A stretch of DNA of 64,000 bases from Pseudomonadota bacterium (GCA_018262195.1 JAGTRS010000001.1:213219-277218); one strand, 5' to 3'. Numbered from the stretch's first letter, positions 8,005 to 17,268 are shown. Notes: generated from the letters alone by a model not told the origin. Program-made: numbers and translations.

Positions 8005-8280
8005 CTACTCCAACGTAGGCATTGCGTCACCCGCCGCGCCGACTGCCCCCGGGTCCTTCCTCAACTGAAAGCGCACATCTTCAACACCCAGGGCAACCAT
8101 GCAATGCAAGAAGAACGAAAAGGAAAAGGTGCCACGGTTGATTTTGTTACGCAGCGGTGCCTCGTTCTCAGAGACGCCTAATCGCTCCAGGCGCCTGGCA
8201 AGCTCTTTGTACGTAACCCCATATCGAGCCAGCAGCCCTTTCAAAATCAAAGCCGACTCTGAAGTCAAAAACTCCTGCAT
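8005..8280 (-). CDS. small DUF6471-like DNA-binding-type protein
   Basis: 91 residues from the ATG that follows GGAGGT. The stretch LLARYGVTYKELARRLERLG, then ENEAPLRNKINRGTFSFSFF, matches the short DUF6471 family in my recollection. It has the pattern of a helix-turn-helix (YKELARRL ... LRNKINRG). It lies between the XRE gene and the divergent tnsA, 152 bp from tnsA. Function unknown; a repressor role at the tnsA promoter is plausible. Confidence 0.65.
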   Translation of the reverse strand: MQEFLTSESALILKGLLARYGVTYKELARRLERLGVSENEAPLRNKINRGTFSFSFFLHCMVALGVEDVRFQLRKDPGAVGAAGDAMPTLE

Positions 8281-8432
8281 GCCACCTCCTGACCTAAGCA
8301 ACTATTGAGAAAATTATTTGAACCTTAAGAAGATACGAAACATATCTTTATTGATGCGAACCGACAATACGCCATCTTTTCTCGTTTTCGGGTCGCTAGA
8401 CATCGCTCGCATCTCAATAGGAAACCAGCATT

Positions 8433-9275
8433 GTGGCTAGGTATGCAAAGTGGTCAGAAGCAACGATTTCGAGGTTTGAAGCCGAGGGCCGCGGAAAAGG
8501 CACTGGTGCCAGCTATATCCCATGGGTTCAGGTTAGCGACTTCTCCTCTTCAGGTGATTCTCGGCGGGTGTTCAGCCCAAAAACGGGACGAGTCCATCAC
8601 CTCATGTCGACCATCGAGTGGCACATCTTCCTGCTTCTGGAACACGATGAAAAGGTGGCCGATATTCGCGAGCAATTTCCCCTGGACCGCGGGACAACCC
8701 AGTCAGTTGCCGTCGAACTCGGCATCAAGCACCCAACTTACCCCGGGACAAACATCCCGTGTGTCATGACCGGCGATTTCTTGGTAACCCTGCAACGCCC
8801 TCAAACGAATAGCCTGACGATGGTGGATGCCAAAAGCACGAGGGAGGCCGAAGACATCCGCTCTATGGAAAAGCTGGAAATTACTCGTACCTTTGGCGAC
8901 GGCTGCGGTATCCCCCACCACCTGGTTTTCGACTCCATGCTCCCGCAAAACAAGGTCCGGTTCCTCGAATGGATTCGTGCGGCAGCCCTTACCCAAGAGG
9001 AAGAGCAGGAACACGGCGACTTCTATGCAACACACAAGGAGCGCCTGCTCTACGACCTGACGACCTATCGGCGAACCGGCAGCCTCAGCCAATATTGTGA
9101 GAAGTACGATATCCAAACAGGTTCTCGTGACGGCACCGGCCTGCGCGCTGTACGGATGTTGCTGCAAGAACACAAACTGCTTACCGACCTGAGCCAGCCG
9201 AACCCGACCTCAATCCCCGTTTCGATGTTGAAGCCACGTATCACCCAGGGCCTAACTTTAGTGGCGGGTGCGTGA
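8433..9275 (+). CDS. tnsA: Tn7-like transposition endonuclease TnsA
   Basis: TnsA cuts the 5' strands at transposon ends, which with TnsB gives cut-and-paste movement. 280 residues from a GTG preceded by AATAGGAAA. The restriction-enzyme-like core shows E62 (STIEWHIF), D115 (VMTGDFLV) and K134 (TMVDAKST). These fall almost exactly where the catalytic triad lies in Tn7 TnsA (E63, D114, K132). The C-terminal half (about 165-270) is the winged-helix part. It overlaps tnsB by 8 nt. All catalytic residues are present, so the enzyme is probably active. Confidence 0.9.
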   Translation: MARYAKWSEATISRFEAEGRGKGTGASYIPWVQVSDFSSSGDSRRVFSPKTGRVHHLMSTIEWHIFLLLEHDEKVADIREQFPLDRGTTQSVAVELGIKHPTYPGTNIPCVMTGDFLVTLQRPQTNSLTMVDAKSTREAEDIRSMEKLEITRTFGDGCGIPHHLVFDSMLPQNKVRFLEWIRAAALTQEEEQEHGDFYATHKERLLYDLTTYRRTGSLSQYCEKYDIQTGSRDGTGLRAVRMLLQEHKLLTDLSQPNPTSIPVSMLKPRITQGLTLVAGA

Positions 9276-11397
9276 CATGCTGTACCGCAACGACATCATC
9301 GTAAATCCGACAACCCAGGTTCGGGTCCGTGTCATCCATTTGGACTTTGCCGAGAACGAAGCATGGTTGTTCAACCTGGCAGGTGACAACCCGCTACCGA
9401 AACTTGTGCCCCTCGACCAACTGGAGCTGGCGCTACATAGCCAGGAACTGGTTCTGGAACAAAGTCAGGGCAAACCAGTTCGCCTCTCGACTTCTGAGGC
9501 TGCGAAGAAAGCCCGGAACCAGGCCTATGAGCAAATCCGGCCGCTGGTCGAGACAACCGACATCCTGATACCCAAGCTACGTAATGCACTTATCAACCAG
9601 CGTGCAGAAGAAACCGGCGCGTCTGCGCGTACCCTAATCCGGCAACTGCGGCAATGGTGGGCCAACGGACAATCACCAGACGCTTTGCTGCCTGCGTTCC
9701 ATCGGCGCGGCAGCACAGGAGGTGAAACCGCCAACCGTGGCCGCCCTCCTAAATACGAGGACCGGCCCATCTACCAGGTTACTGGTGATGACTTGGAACT
9801 CTTTAAGAAAGTGGCCGAAACGCAATATTTGGACAGTGAAGTCCATACGCTCGCAGGTGCCCACAACTATTTGCTCGACGAATATTTCACCCGAGTCGAT
9901 GGCGAAGGGAAAAAGTTCACTCTCCCTGATGGCGAGTTTCCTACCTACATGCAGTTTCGGCGAGCAGTGCTAGCGGCTTTCCCCCTTGAAACCATTATCC
10001 GCAAACGTAAGGGTGACTCTGAATATGAGCTTAACGACCGCCCCGTGTTGGGCAGTCTCCATGCCGAGACATACACCGTCGGCGATGTGTTTGAAATTGA
10101 CGCCACCATAGCCGACGTTTTCCTGGTTTCCAGCAAAAACCGGGCGAAGATTATCGGAAAGCCGACGCTGTACCTGATTGTTGACCGCAAGTCATGGCTT
10201 ATTGTCGGCTTCTATGTAGGCCTTGAGTCTGCTTCGTGGTGGGCCGCGCTACAAGCCATCCTGTCCATTGCCGAAGACAAAAGTGCGCTATGCCAGCGCT
10301 ACGGTGTTCAGTACGACCCTGACGACTGGCCAGCCCATGGCGTCCTCCCCAAAGAGTTCGTTGCCGACCGAGGCGAGTTGCTCTCCAAGAACAGCACGGC
10401 TATATGTGAAGGCCTGGAAACCAATGTTCGGAACTTGCCCAGGAAACGAGCAGACCACAAACCGTTCGTGGAATGTAGCTTCAAGTTGATACATCAGCCT
10501 ATTTCGCAAGCTGTCCCTGGGTATGAGCCGCCTAGAAACGTTACAAAGCGACAAGGGAAGCACTACGAGCAGGACGCCTGTTTGACTCTCAACGAGTTCA
10601 TCAAGGTCATCCTGCAGGCCATCATTCGCCACAACCGTAGTCCGCGAAGTGTGGACCGCTTGAGTGCAGAACAAGTCCTTGAGGGAAACCTATTACCGAT
10701 TCCCGTAGACATCTGGAACATCGAAATCCGCCAGCGTGCTGGAGCCCTTTCACGCGTAAGTGAAGAACGGATGCGCTTTGCACTGCTCCCCGAAGGCAAA
10801 GCCATAGTTAGCCGTGAAGGTATTCAGCTGGGAAGTTGCTACTACAGCTGTCCAGAGGCAATGCAACGAGGCTGGCACGATATCGCCGCTCGCGGCGTTT
10901 TCGAGGTCACGGTGTCATACGACCGACGCCTCGTTGACAGTATTTTCGTCCATGACCCGCTGAATCCAGAGGCCTTTTTTACAGCGACGCTACTCGACAA
11001 GTGCAAGGACTACCGCGGGTTGTCGTTTGCCGAAGTCGAAGCAATTGACTACTACCGAGCAAGCCTGAAAGTACAAGGACAGAAGGTCAAACGACAAGCT
11101 GACCTTGATTTCAACCAAGTGGTCAAGCCGCTGTCAGCGCAGGCCCATGCAAAAGCTAAGGGAGCCTCAAAGGGCAAGTCGCGCACAGGCCGGAAAGCTG
11201 ACATCGTGGATGACCGTAAAGAGGAGCTACAACGCGAGCGCCAGTCACGGGCTAAGGCAGCGTCCCCCGTCCCCCGACAGCCTAGCGCCGAAGTTATCGC
11301 ACTACCGGTCGCCTCCTCCATCAATACCCCTCCGCCGGCAGATACGCCTGAGTCCCGTCGGCAAGCAATGTTCATGAAGATGCTAAATGGTTACTAA
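9268..11397 (+). CDS. tnsB: Tn7-like DDE transposase TnsB
   Basis: TnsB binds the transposon ends and joins 3' ends to target DNA. 709 residues; the start is GTG at 9268 or ATG at 9277. The N-terminal DNA-binding domains (about 1-260) are followed by an RNase-H-like core with D278 (FEIDATIADVFLVS), D367 (EFVADRGELLSK) and E402 (KPFVECSFKL), a complete DDE triad. Then come a beta-barrel region and a basic, Pro-rich tail (about 650-709) that in the family contacts TnsC. It overlaps tnsC by 11 nt. The three repeats at 36.27-36.41 kb are candidate binding sites. Confidence 0.93.
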   Translation: MRDMLYRNDIIVNPTTQVRVRVIHLDFAENEAWLFNLAGDNPLPKLVPLDQLELALHSQELVLEQSQGKPVRLSTSEAAKKARNQAYEQIRPLVETTDILIPKLRNALINQRAEETGASARTLIRQLRQWWANGQSPDALLPAFHRRGSTGGETANRGRPPKYEDRPIYQVTGDDLELFKKVAETQYLDSEVHTLAGAHNYLLDEYFTRVDGEGKKFTLPDGEFPTYMQFRRAVLAAFPLETIIRKRKGDSEYELNDRPVLGSLHAETYTVGDVFEIDATIADVFLVSSKNRAKIIGKPTLYLIVDRKSWLIVGFYVGLESASWWAALQAILSIAEDKSALCQRYGVQYDPDDWPAHGVLPKEFVADRGELLSKNSTAICEGLETNVRNLPRKRADHKPFVECSFKLIHQPISQAVPGYEPPRNVTKRQGKHYEQDACLTLNEFIKVILQAIIRHNRSPRSVDRLSAEQVLEGNLLPIPVDIWNIEIRQRAGALSRVSEERMRFALLPEGKAIVSREGIQLGSCYYSCPEAMQRGWHDIAARGVFEVTVSYDRRLVDSIFVHDPLNPEAFFTATLLDKCKDYRGLSFAEVEAIDYYRASLKVQGQKVKRQADLDFNQVVKPLSAQAHAKAKGASKGKSRTGRKADIVDDRKEELQRERQSRAKAASPVPRQPSAEVIALPVASSINTPPPADTPESRRQAMFMKMLNGY

Positions 11398-13030
11398 CAC
11401 ACTCGCCCCGCACTACGCTACGGCAACCTATACGGAACAACGCCTCCCTCAATACCAGGGAAACCCGCTGATTGCAGCAATTCCCCCTTGCGGCACAGAG
11501 GAGGAGGTCATGAAAAAGCTGCTCTCCTTACCCCACTTCGCACCAGAGCAACGGGAGTGGTCTGACGCCGAACGTATTCAGATGATTGTTCAGCTCGCGA
11601 GCTTCATGGTGCCCATGAGTCGTCACGTTCAGCTCGCGTATGCCGTCGACGCCATGATGCGCCACGGCTATGTCGGTCGTATTCCTCATACCGTCACCTC
11701 CACGGCCCTCTTTCGAAAACTGCATGAGCAGCAGGCGCAAGGCAAAACGTTTCCGACAAACGGCGCCATCACCGCACAGATTTCGTCAGCACTCATCGGG
11801 ATGTCCGGGACCGGCAAAACTACGACTATCAAGCGCTTGTTTTCCCATATACCCGAGGTTATTCATCACCCTGATTACGGTATCTACCAGGTTCCATACC
11901 TGCACATTGAAATGCCTTACGACGGTGCCAGCGTTACAGGTCTGGCATTTTCGATATTCCGGAAGCTTGACCTGCTTTTTCCGGAGGCGAACTACTCCGA
12001 GCAGTTTGCAAAAGGCTCTCGCTTGGGGGCAGAAACGCTGATGAACCACGCAGCGCGTTTGCTACTCATGCATAGCGTTGGCATCCTGGTGGTTGATGAG
12101 GTCCAGAACCTAGAAAATTCGCCCTCGAACCGTAAAGGGCTGATGACGTTGCTTGTGTCGGCCTCGAACGAGCTTGGCGTACCAATCCTCTTTGTCGGAA
12201 CCAGCAAAGCGCGCAATCTGCTGTCCATGAGTTTCCGGCAAGCACGCCGCTCATGTGGCTACGGTATCCCGGTATGGGAAAACCTAACCAAGGGAACCCC
12301 TCAAGCACCTGGGGATTGGGAGATGTTCGCTCAAGCCCTTCTAACCTTCCAGTGGGTCAGAAATCCAGTTCCGGTAACCCCTTATCTGATGGACCAGCTG
12401 TATTTCCACTCCCAAGGAATCATGGACGTTGCTATCCAGTTGGTAGCCACGGCCCAAGTCCGCGCAATCATGGACGGCTCCGAGACATTAACGGCTGAAC
12501 TTATCGAAAGTGTGGCCAAAACAGAGCTATCTATGCTGGCTCCCATGATTGAAGCACTGCGCAAGGGAGAGCCCGAAGCGTTGCTGCAACTTGGCGATAT
12601 CGAGCCGCTCTCGCTGGCCGAGACGATTCGGATGACCCAGCTCCAATATGAGGGCCGAAAGGTTGATGGAATCAACGCTCGACCAGGCGATGCAAGCTTC
12701 AAAAACATGATGTCGAATGCGCTGGAAGCATTGGGATTCTCGCCGGCCAAGGCAGAGCAACTGACCCAATCGGTTGCAGATGCCGGTGTGCCGAATGCTC
12801 TGGAAGGAGTTAAAGAAGCAATTGTGACCGCGACCAAGGGCAAGAAAAGGAGCAAGGGAAAAAAAGTCGCGAATAACGTTAGCGCAAACGAAAACCCAGA
12901 CGCCGAAGCAGTGAATCTCCGCCCGGGAGATTACCGAAACGCGTTTCATCGCCCGGAAGGGGTAAGCATCTTCGAGCAGCTGGGCAACCTGGGAATGCTT
13001 CCCGATATGGATGTGCTTTTCTCGGTATAA
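11387..13030 (+). CDS. tnsC: Tn7-like AAA+ transposition regulator TnsC
   Basis: ATP-dependent regulator that links target choice to the TnsAB transposase. 547 residues. Walker A is GMSGTGKTT at 138-146, followed by TIKRLFSHIPEVIHH. Walker B is VGILVVDEVQNL around 231-242, and sensor-1 type LFVGTSKARNLL follows. The N-terminal 110 residues probably contact TniQ/TnsD. The C-terminal 100 residues are basic and low-complexity (KGKKRSKGKKVANN). It ends 3 nt before tniQ. No key residue is missing. Confidence 0.93.
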   Translation: MVTNTLAPHYATATYTEQRLPQYQGNPLIAAIPPCGTEEEVMKKLLSLPHFAPEQREWSDAERIQMIVQLASFMVPMSRHVQLAYAVDAMMRHGYVGRIPHTVTSTALFRKLHEQQAQGKTFPTNGAITAQISSALIGMSGTGKTTTIKRLFSHIPEVIHHPDYGIYQVPYLHIEMPYDGASVTGLAFSIFRKLDLLFPEANYSEQFAKGSRLGAETLMNHAARLLLMHSVGILVVDEVQNLENSPSNRKGLMTLLVSASNELGVPILFVGTSKARNLLSMSFRQARRSCGYGIPVWENLTKGTPQAPGDWEMFAQALLTFQWVRNPVPVTPYLMDQLYFHSQGIMDVAIQLVATAQVRAIMDGSETLTAELIESVAKTELSMLAPMIEALRKGEPEALLQLGDIEPLSLAETIRMTQLQYEGRKVDGINARPGDASFKNMMSNALEALGFSPAKAEQLTQSVADAGVPNALEGVKEAIVTATKGKKRSKGKKVANNVSANENPDAEAVNLRPGDYRNAFHRPEGVSIFEQLGNLGMLPDMDVLFSV

Positions 13031-13033
13031 CGG

Positions 13034-14206
13034 TTGGCCAGGTTTTACTATCTGCCGCGTCCGTACCCTGATGAGTTGATTGGTAGTGTCCTCATCAGGG
13101 CGGCACGCCATCGAGGGCAGTCTCACAAACAGTTCGCCCATCAACTAACAGGAACAATGACCTCACACTGGCCGTTGTTTCTATCTGCGCACCTGGCCAA
13201 ACTGGGGCTAAGCATGAGCATCAGCCCCAAGGAGCTACTGTACGGTCACACGGTTTTTCCCTACTCGACAGCTCGTATGGGGCGCATAGAAACCGAACGA
13301 CTGGCCAGGAACATTATCGAGCGAGAGGGTAAAAGTCTAACTGTTCTCGTGCAATCGTCTTCGGTTGGAAGGGGGACGCCGAAATTCTGCCAATCTTGTG
13401 TCATTGATGACCTTAAACAACTTGGCGAGACCTATTGGCATCGCCGGCACAACCTGCCTTTCATTCAGCGATGCAGCGTTCACGGGGAGCTACTTCTTGC
13501 CCTTCCATTGAGGAATACGCCCAAGGGAATCTCGGTGACCAAGTTGCCTGAGGAGTGCACAGGTGAAGAAGTCTACAAGTGGCTACCTGAGTCACTGAGC
13601 TCTGCTTTGATGCAGTTGAGCTTTGATTGCCTTGACGGTCGAGCTAGACAAGATGAGCTTGCCTGGCGTCGGGAGTATCGACGAATAGCGGAAGCACACG
13701 GATTTCCTCGGCAAGGCACGGGACTCTCCAGTTCTAGCGTCCTGGCTAGCTTTAAGTCGTTTTACGGTGAGGAGTTCCTCACCTCAGCCGGCTTGAACTT
13801 TGACCCATTAGCCGCTGGTGCCTGGCCTATCTTGCTTTTACGGAGCGGATACGAGATTTCCACCTCGACGCCCAGGCATTTGCTGCTACATGCCTTTCTT
13901 GAGAATTCGAGCGCCCCGTCACCAATACGAGCTAACCAACCTGGTAGAAAGCCAAAAAGCCTTCCGAAAGCAGATGAACTACTCGCCAGGAGAGTCCGAG
14001 AAGTGATTGCAGGGCTTCCACTCGGGAGCCGTATTACGGTCACAGAGCTCCTGACACGCGCGGGGGGCTGGGCTGTATTTAGACACAAGCGCGTTGTGAT
14101 GCCGAGGACTAGCAAGGTGGTTCAAGACTTCCGGCAGACTGAATTCTCGGAGAGACAGGCTGGCCGGCGCCCCTACTGGAGGAAGCGACTGGGACTTGAA
14201 AAATAA
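13034..14206 (+). CDS. tniQ: TniQ/TnsD-family target-selection protein
   Basis: Target-site adaptor of the Tn7-like machinery. 390 residues from a TTG start 3 nt after tnsC. The start YLPRPYPDELIGSVLIRAARH is the TniQ N-terminal signature. A zinc-binding cluster is visible as C119-x2-C122 and C147-x2-H150 (KFCQSC ... QRCSVHGELL). The C-terminal region (about 290-390) has a helix-turn-helix-like SRITVTELLTRAGGW and a basic end, suggesting direct DNA binding as in TnsD rather than a short CRISPR-linked TniQ. If it directs insertion, comEC is the obvious candidate target. That is inference. Confidence 0.88.
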   Translation: MARFYYLPRPYPDELIGSVLIRAARHRGQSHKQFAHQLTGTMTSHWPLFLSAHLAKLGLSMSISPKELLYGHTVFPYSTARMGRIETERLARNIIEREGKSLTVLVQSSSVGRGTPKFCQSCVIDDLKQLGETYWHRRHNLPFIQRCSVHGELLLALPLRNTPKGISVTKLPEECTGEEVYKWLPESLSSALMQLSFDCLDGRARQDELAWRREYRRIAEAHGFPRQGTGLSSSSVLASFKSFYGEEFLTSAGLNFDPLAAGAWPILLLRSGYEISTSTPRHLLLHAFLENSSAPSPIRANQPGRKPKSLPKADELLARRVREVIAGLPLGSRITVTELLTRAGGWAVFRHKRVVMPRTSKVVQDFRQTEFSERQAGRRPYWRKRLGLEK

Positions 14207-14379
14207 CTGACAACAGAACGAGTCCCCGCTCCGTCTCTGAGAGGACTCTCCTCAGTGATAGACATGGGCTTTTGTCTCACACGAAAAGGACCTACTTCTA
14301 CAAACGTTATCTCGCTTTTCCGGTAAACATGAGCAAATAAAGGATAGTCTTACCTAAATTTCGAAGAGTAGTGCCTATA

Positions 14380-14403
14380 CATCCCAGTTCAACAACTGGG
14401 ATG
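14380..14403 (+). promoter_or_regulatory. perfect hairpin over the start region of the TnsE-like gene
   Basis: Ten-base arms CATCCCAGTT and AACTGGGATG around a 4-base loop, ending 5 nt before the ATG at 14409. The GGGA in the right arm (14398-14401) is the only visible ribosome-binding sequence, so the stem would hide it. It may also be a protein operator in DNA. Confidence 0.65.
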
Positions 14404-14408
14404 TTCCC

Positions 14409-15458
14409 ATGCAAGGCATCGAAAAGCTCTCCTGGACCGGCAGTTCCTACGCGATTGAAACCTGCACCACTCAAGGTAAAAACCCACAACTCACTGTTGC
14501 CTCACTTCCAGACCTTCTGTGCGAAAGAGAAATCGGAGACCGGCAACTCTCATTCAACGGAACAACTTCGTTCCAGGCCTGGCTGCAGCTCAGCAACCAT
14601 GAGCTCAGGGCTGTTCATGATGCATTAGGTCTAGCACCTAAAAACTTCGGCCAATCCTTCTATCAATTCACGGACGAAAACCAGAATTTCGTCATCCCAA
14701 TCGGGGTGGCCATGTGTTCCATGTTTCGTCCATTCCCCGGAATGTCCCGTTTTCTACTCAGCCCACAAGGCCTGGAAAACCTGTTGCTCCCTTCCGAGAA
14801 CATCTCGAAACCTGCCATCCAGTTCTATGGAGGCGCCCGCGGCAATACGGGCATACAGCCGGACAAGGCAGAAGGCATTTTGAACAGCCTTTCCTGGATG
14901 TATTGCTTCCCCTCTGCTCGGCGCGCCTGGAATAGCGTTCTTGAACATGCTCGCCAAGGTCGCCTCGACATGACCCTACCTATCGGGTCGTTTTCGTTCT
15001 CTGGTCGTGGCCTGCCTGTCGGCGACGAAATCCTTATCACCGAACTCCAGGTCAAACTACTGGAGACAATAGAGGAGCCGTTTCCAGCATTCTCGGCGCA
15101 CACCAAGGTAATCGAGTTCCAGCGCATCCTACACAGTGAACGTCGAATGACCGGAGGCGCCAAAAAGGAACAAGCGTTGCCAAGCCGGGCCGGAGATGAT
15201 GGCTACCAACTTACAGACGAAGAGTGGCAACAACTCATGCCGCTCGTTGAGAAGGCAAGCAATATCCCAAGGCAATTCTCGCTACGCGATGTCATCAACG
15301 GGATACTGCTAAAGCTCGCTAACGGGATACCGTGGTCAGAGGTGCCTGGGCTGCCGTTTAGCAATGCGTTACTTCCTCGGTCCTACAGCCGGATGCAAAA
15401 GGATGGACGCTGGGAGACGGTGATGAACTATCTGAAGCAACAGCGCTCGGTCGCTTAA
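14409..15458 (+). CDS. TnsE-like protein with an HTH-type C-terminal domain
   Basis: 349 residues, last gene of the tns cluster but separated from tniQ by 202 bp. Residues about 85-235 align in pattern with the N-terminal half of Tn7 TnsE: LSWMYCFPSARRAWNSVLEHARQ, then SFSFSGRGLPVGDE and LQVKLLETIEEPFP, against LVWLF...SIFRHYQQ...CFSFDPPPMQGW...EEIVGLEI in TnsE. The TnsE C-terminal DNA-binding part is absent. Instead residues about 265-335 (LTDEEWQQLMPLVEK, LRDVINGILLKLANGIPWSEVPG) look like the N-terminal helix-turn-helix domain of IS5-type transposases. TnsE steers Tn7 to replicating DNA; whether this short form does so is unknown. Homology to TnsE is my reading and needs a profile search. 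Confidence 0.6.
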   Translation: MQGIEKLSWTGSSYAIETCTTQGKNPQLTVASLPDLLCEREIGDRQLSFNGTTSFQAWLQLSNHELRAVHDALGLAPKNFGQSFYQFTDENQNFVIPIGVAMCSMFRPFPGMSRFLLSPQGLENLLLPSENISKPAIQFYGGARGNTGIQPDKAEGILNSLSWMYCFPSARRAWNSVLEHARQGRLDMTLPIGSFSFSGRGLPVGDEILITELQVKLLETIEEPFPAFSAHTKVIEFQRILHSERRMTGGAKKEQALPSRAGDDGYQLTDEEWQQLMPLVEKASNIPRQFSLRDVINGILLKLANGIPWSEVPGLPFSNALLPRSYSRMQKDGRWETVMNYLKQQRSVA

Positions 15459-15929
15459 CCGAAGCCCAGGCTCAGGTCATCGCGTTTACGAACGTCATCT
15501 GGCAGCAACGGGGCGTCACCTGCCCCATGGGTTACCGTAGTGGTTTTCCGATAGTTACCAGTCAGCCCAAATCTGCTTCTTCGAACGGGACTGCCAAAAA
15601 GCCGCCGTTGGTGACCTCACCCTTCCGGCCATGAGCGGACGGTCGCCTGTCTTTATCAGCAGCCATTTGAATAACTGGTTAGCGCTGATACTCGCCGCAA
15701 AGCCTACACGACAAACTCCGATACATCAGTTCTTTAAGCATCGCTCAGTACATAACAATAATTGAAAGAATAGCCAATATGGGTATTGCCAAGGATGCTT
15801 AAACTTGGGCTGAGAATATCTTCGGCTGGCGGACTCAATAAGTAACGGAAACCTGTCTTGGCTTTAAGCTTGCGTTAAGATTAGTTGACTATATTAGTTA
15901 GGTATTGCACCCATGAAATAGGAGACCCG
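15459..15929. other. 470-bp gap after the tns cluster
   Basis: No gene-like frame. Positions 15525-15645 are an inverted copy of dispersed repeat family B. The remainder includes AT-rich DNA (15740-15900) that should hold the promoter of the next gene. I searched it for a transposon end matching the motifs at 36.3 kb and found none that convinced me. Confidence 0.6.
15525..15645 (-). repeat. dispersed non-coding repeat family B, copy 1 (inverted)
   Basis: Read on the minus strand it shares GCTCATGGCCGG, GGGTGAGGTC, TGGCAGTCC, TGACTGG and CTATCGG with the plus-strand copy at 27554-27674. By eye the two are about 75-80% identical over roughly 120 bp. It is non-coding, with no terminal transposase. 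Confidence 0.8.
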
Positions 15930-16412
15930 ATGAAAACCATATTCGCTGTAGTTCTGACTGCCATTGCGCTTGGAGCTTCGCCCAATATCCTCGCAGCCGA
16001 AAGTGCCGCACACAGCCACAGCCATGGGAGTGTCGAACCGACAAAGCTCCACCTTAACGCTGGAAAGAAATGGGCAACTGATGAGCCGCTGCGTCAGGCT
16101 ATGAACGACATTAATCAAGCGATGGCGAAGGCAATACCGGCGATTCACAAGAATCAATATGGCAACGACGACTATCAAGCATTAGCGACGACAATCAGTG
16201 AAAAGGTGGCTTATGCAATACAGAATTGCAAACTCGAGCCCCAGGCTGATGCGATGCTTCACTTGGTTATTGCAGACCTGATGGAAGGCGCCGAGACCAT
16301 GAGAGGAAAAACTTCAAAGTCGCGACACGATGGCGCGGTGCAAGCACTTGAAGCTCTGAAGGCATATGGGAAATATTTCCAGCATACGGGTTGGAAAACC
16401 GCCAAAGGCTGA
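15930..16412 (+). CDS. periplasmic His-rich helical protein (DnrO-like)
   Basis: 160 residues from the ATG after GGAGACCCG; a longer frame upstream has no ribosome site. Signal peptide residues 1-22 (MKTIFAVVLTAIALGASPNILA) are followed by HSHSHG and the family-like segments LHLNAGKKWATDEPLR, VAYAIQNCKLEPQADAMLH and HDGAVQALEALKAYGKYF. The rest is all helical. Proteins of this type are sometimes labelled DnrO in nitrate-respiring bacteria; I recall the name but not a proven function. A DNR/FNR-type regulator lies 4 kb downstream. A metal-binding role is suggested by the His cluster. Confidence 0.7.
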   Translation: MKTIFAVVLTAIALGASPNILAAESAAHSHSHGSVEPTKLHLNAGKKWATDEPLRQAMNDINQAMAKAIPAIHKNQYGNDDYQALATTISEKVAYAIQNCKLEPQADAMLHLVIADLMEGAETMRGKTSKSRHDGAVQALEALKAYGKYFQHTGWKTAKG

Positions 16413-16562
16413 AAAATCATGGTGCACCAGGGATGAACTCTGATTGACCAGACTTCTGCAAATAGTTAGCCACCAATACTTGCAGCCAGGAGAGGCGGGT
16501 AAAACGAACGCCGCATCTGATTTCGCTTGAAATAAGGCATTGTCTGCCCACCTATCTAAGAC

Positions 16563-17267
16563 TCAGCTCAGCGCCTGGCCTTTTTCTTCAAAGGTTTTGC
16601 CATCTCGTATGTGGTAAATCCGCTTGAAGGTAGGAATGATTTTCTCATCGTGGGTCACCACGATGATGGCGGTATTGAACTGCTGCGCCATCTGGTTGAG
16701 GATGCGCACGACACTCAGGGCGCGTTCGCTATCCAAGGGAGCGGTCGGCTCATCGGCGAGAATAACGGGCGGCTGATTCGCTAGGGCTCGGGCAATTGCG
16801 ACGCGTTGTTGCTCCCCGCCCGACAGTTGCGATGGCTGGGCTTTGGCGCGGTGCCCGACATCCAGCGCTTCAAGCAACTCTAGCGCGCGCTTTCTCGATT
16901 CACCATTCGGTCTGCCTGCCAGCATGGGTAACAAGGCCACGTTGTCGATAACATCGAGAAATGGAATCAGGTACGGAGCCTGAAATACGAACCCAATCCG
17001 GTCGCGGCGCAAGGCGCGCAGGTCGGGAATTTTCCAGCCATTGTCGTAGATGACCTCATCACCCAAGGTCATCTTGCCGGTAGTCGGTTCTATCACCGCG
17101 CCCAGGCACTTGAGCAGGGTACTTTTTCCGGAGCCTGAGGGGCCAATCAAGCCCACCACCTCTCCGGGAGCGACGGTCATATTGACGTCTTTCAAGGCGT
17201 CGACTGCGGTATCGCCCTCACCGTAGCGCTTACTCAAACCTTCGATGCGAATGCCGAAACCGTCCAT
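16563..17267 (-). CDS. ABC exporter ATP-binding protein (MacB/DevA type)
   Basis: 234 residues from MDGFGIRIEGLSKRYGEGDT; the longer frame runs into the permease gene. Walker A is [11 protein letters not shown], the signature is LSGGEQQRVAIARALA, Walker B is VILADEPTAPLD, and the switch is IIVVTHDE. The spacing and the VDALKDVNMTV start are typical of the MacB/LolD/DevA group, which drives mechanotransmission across the periplasm rather than uptake. It follows the permease by 1 nt in a TetR-controlled operon. Substrate unknown. Confidence 0.9.
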   Translation of the reverse strand: MDGFGIRIEGLSKRYGEGDTAVDALKDVNMTVAPGEVVGLIGPSGSGKSTLLKCLGAVIEPTTGKMTLGDEVIYDNGWKIPDLRALRRDRIGFVFQAPYLIPFLDVIDNVALLPMLAGRPNGESRKRALELLEALDVGHRAKAQPSQLSGGEQQRVAIARALANQPPVILADEPTAPLDSERALSVVRILNQMAQQFNTAIIVVTHDEKIIPTFKRIYHIRDGKTFEEKGQALS

Positions 17268-17268
17268 C

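Noticed and set aside
14380..14403. Palindrome read as a transposon terminal repeat
   Set aside because: It lies inside the tns cluster and has no partner at the other side; its location at a start codon fits a control element better.
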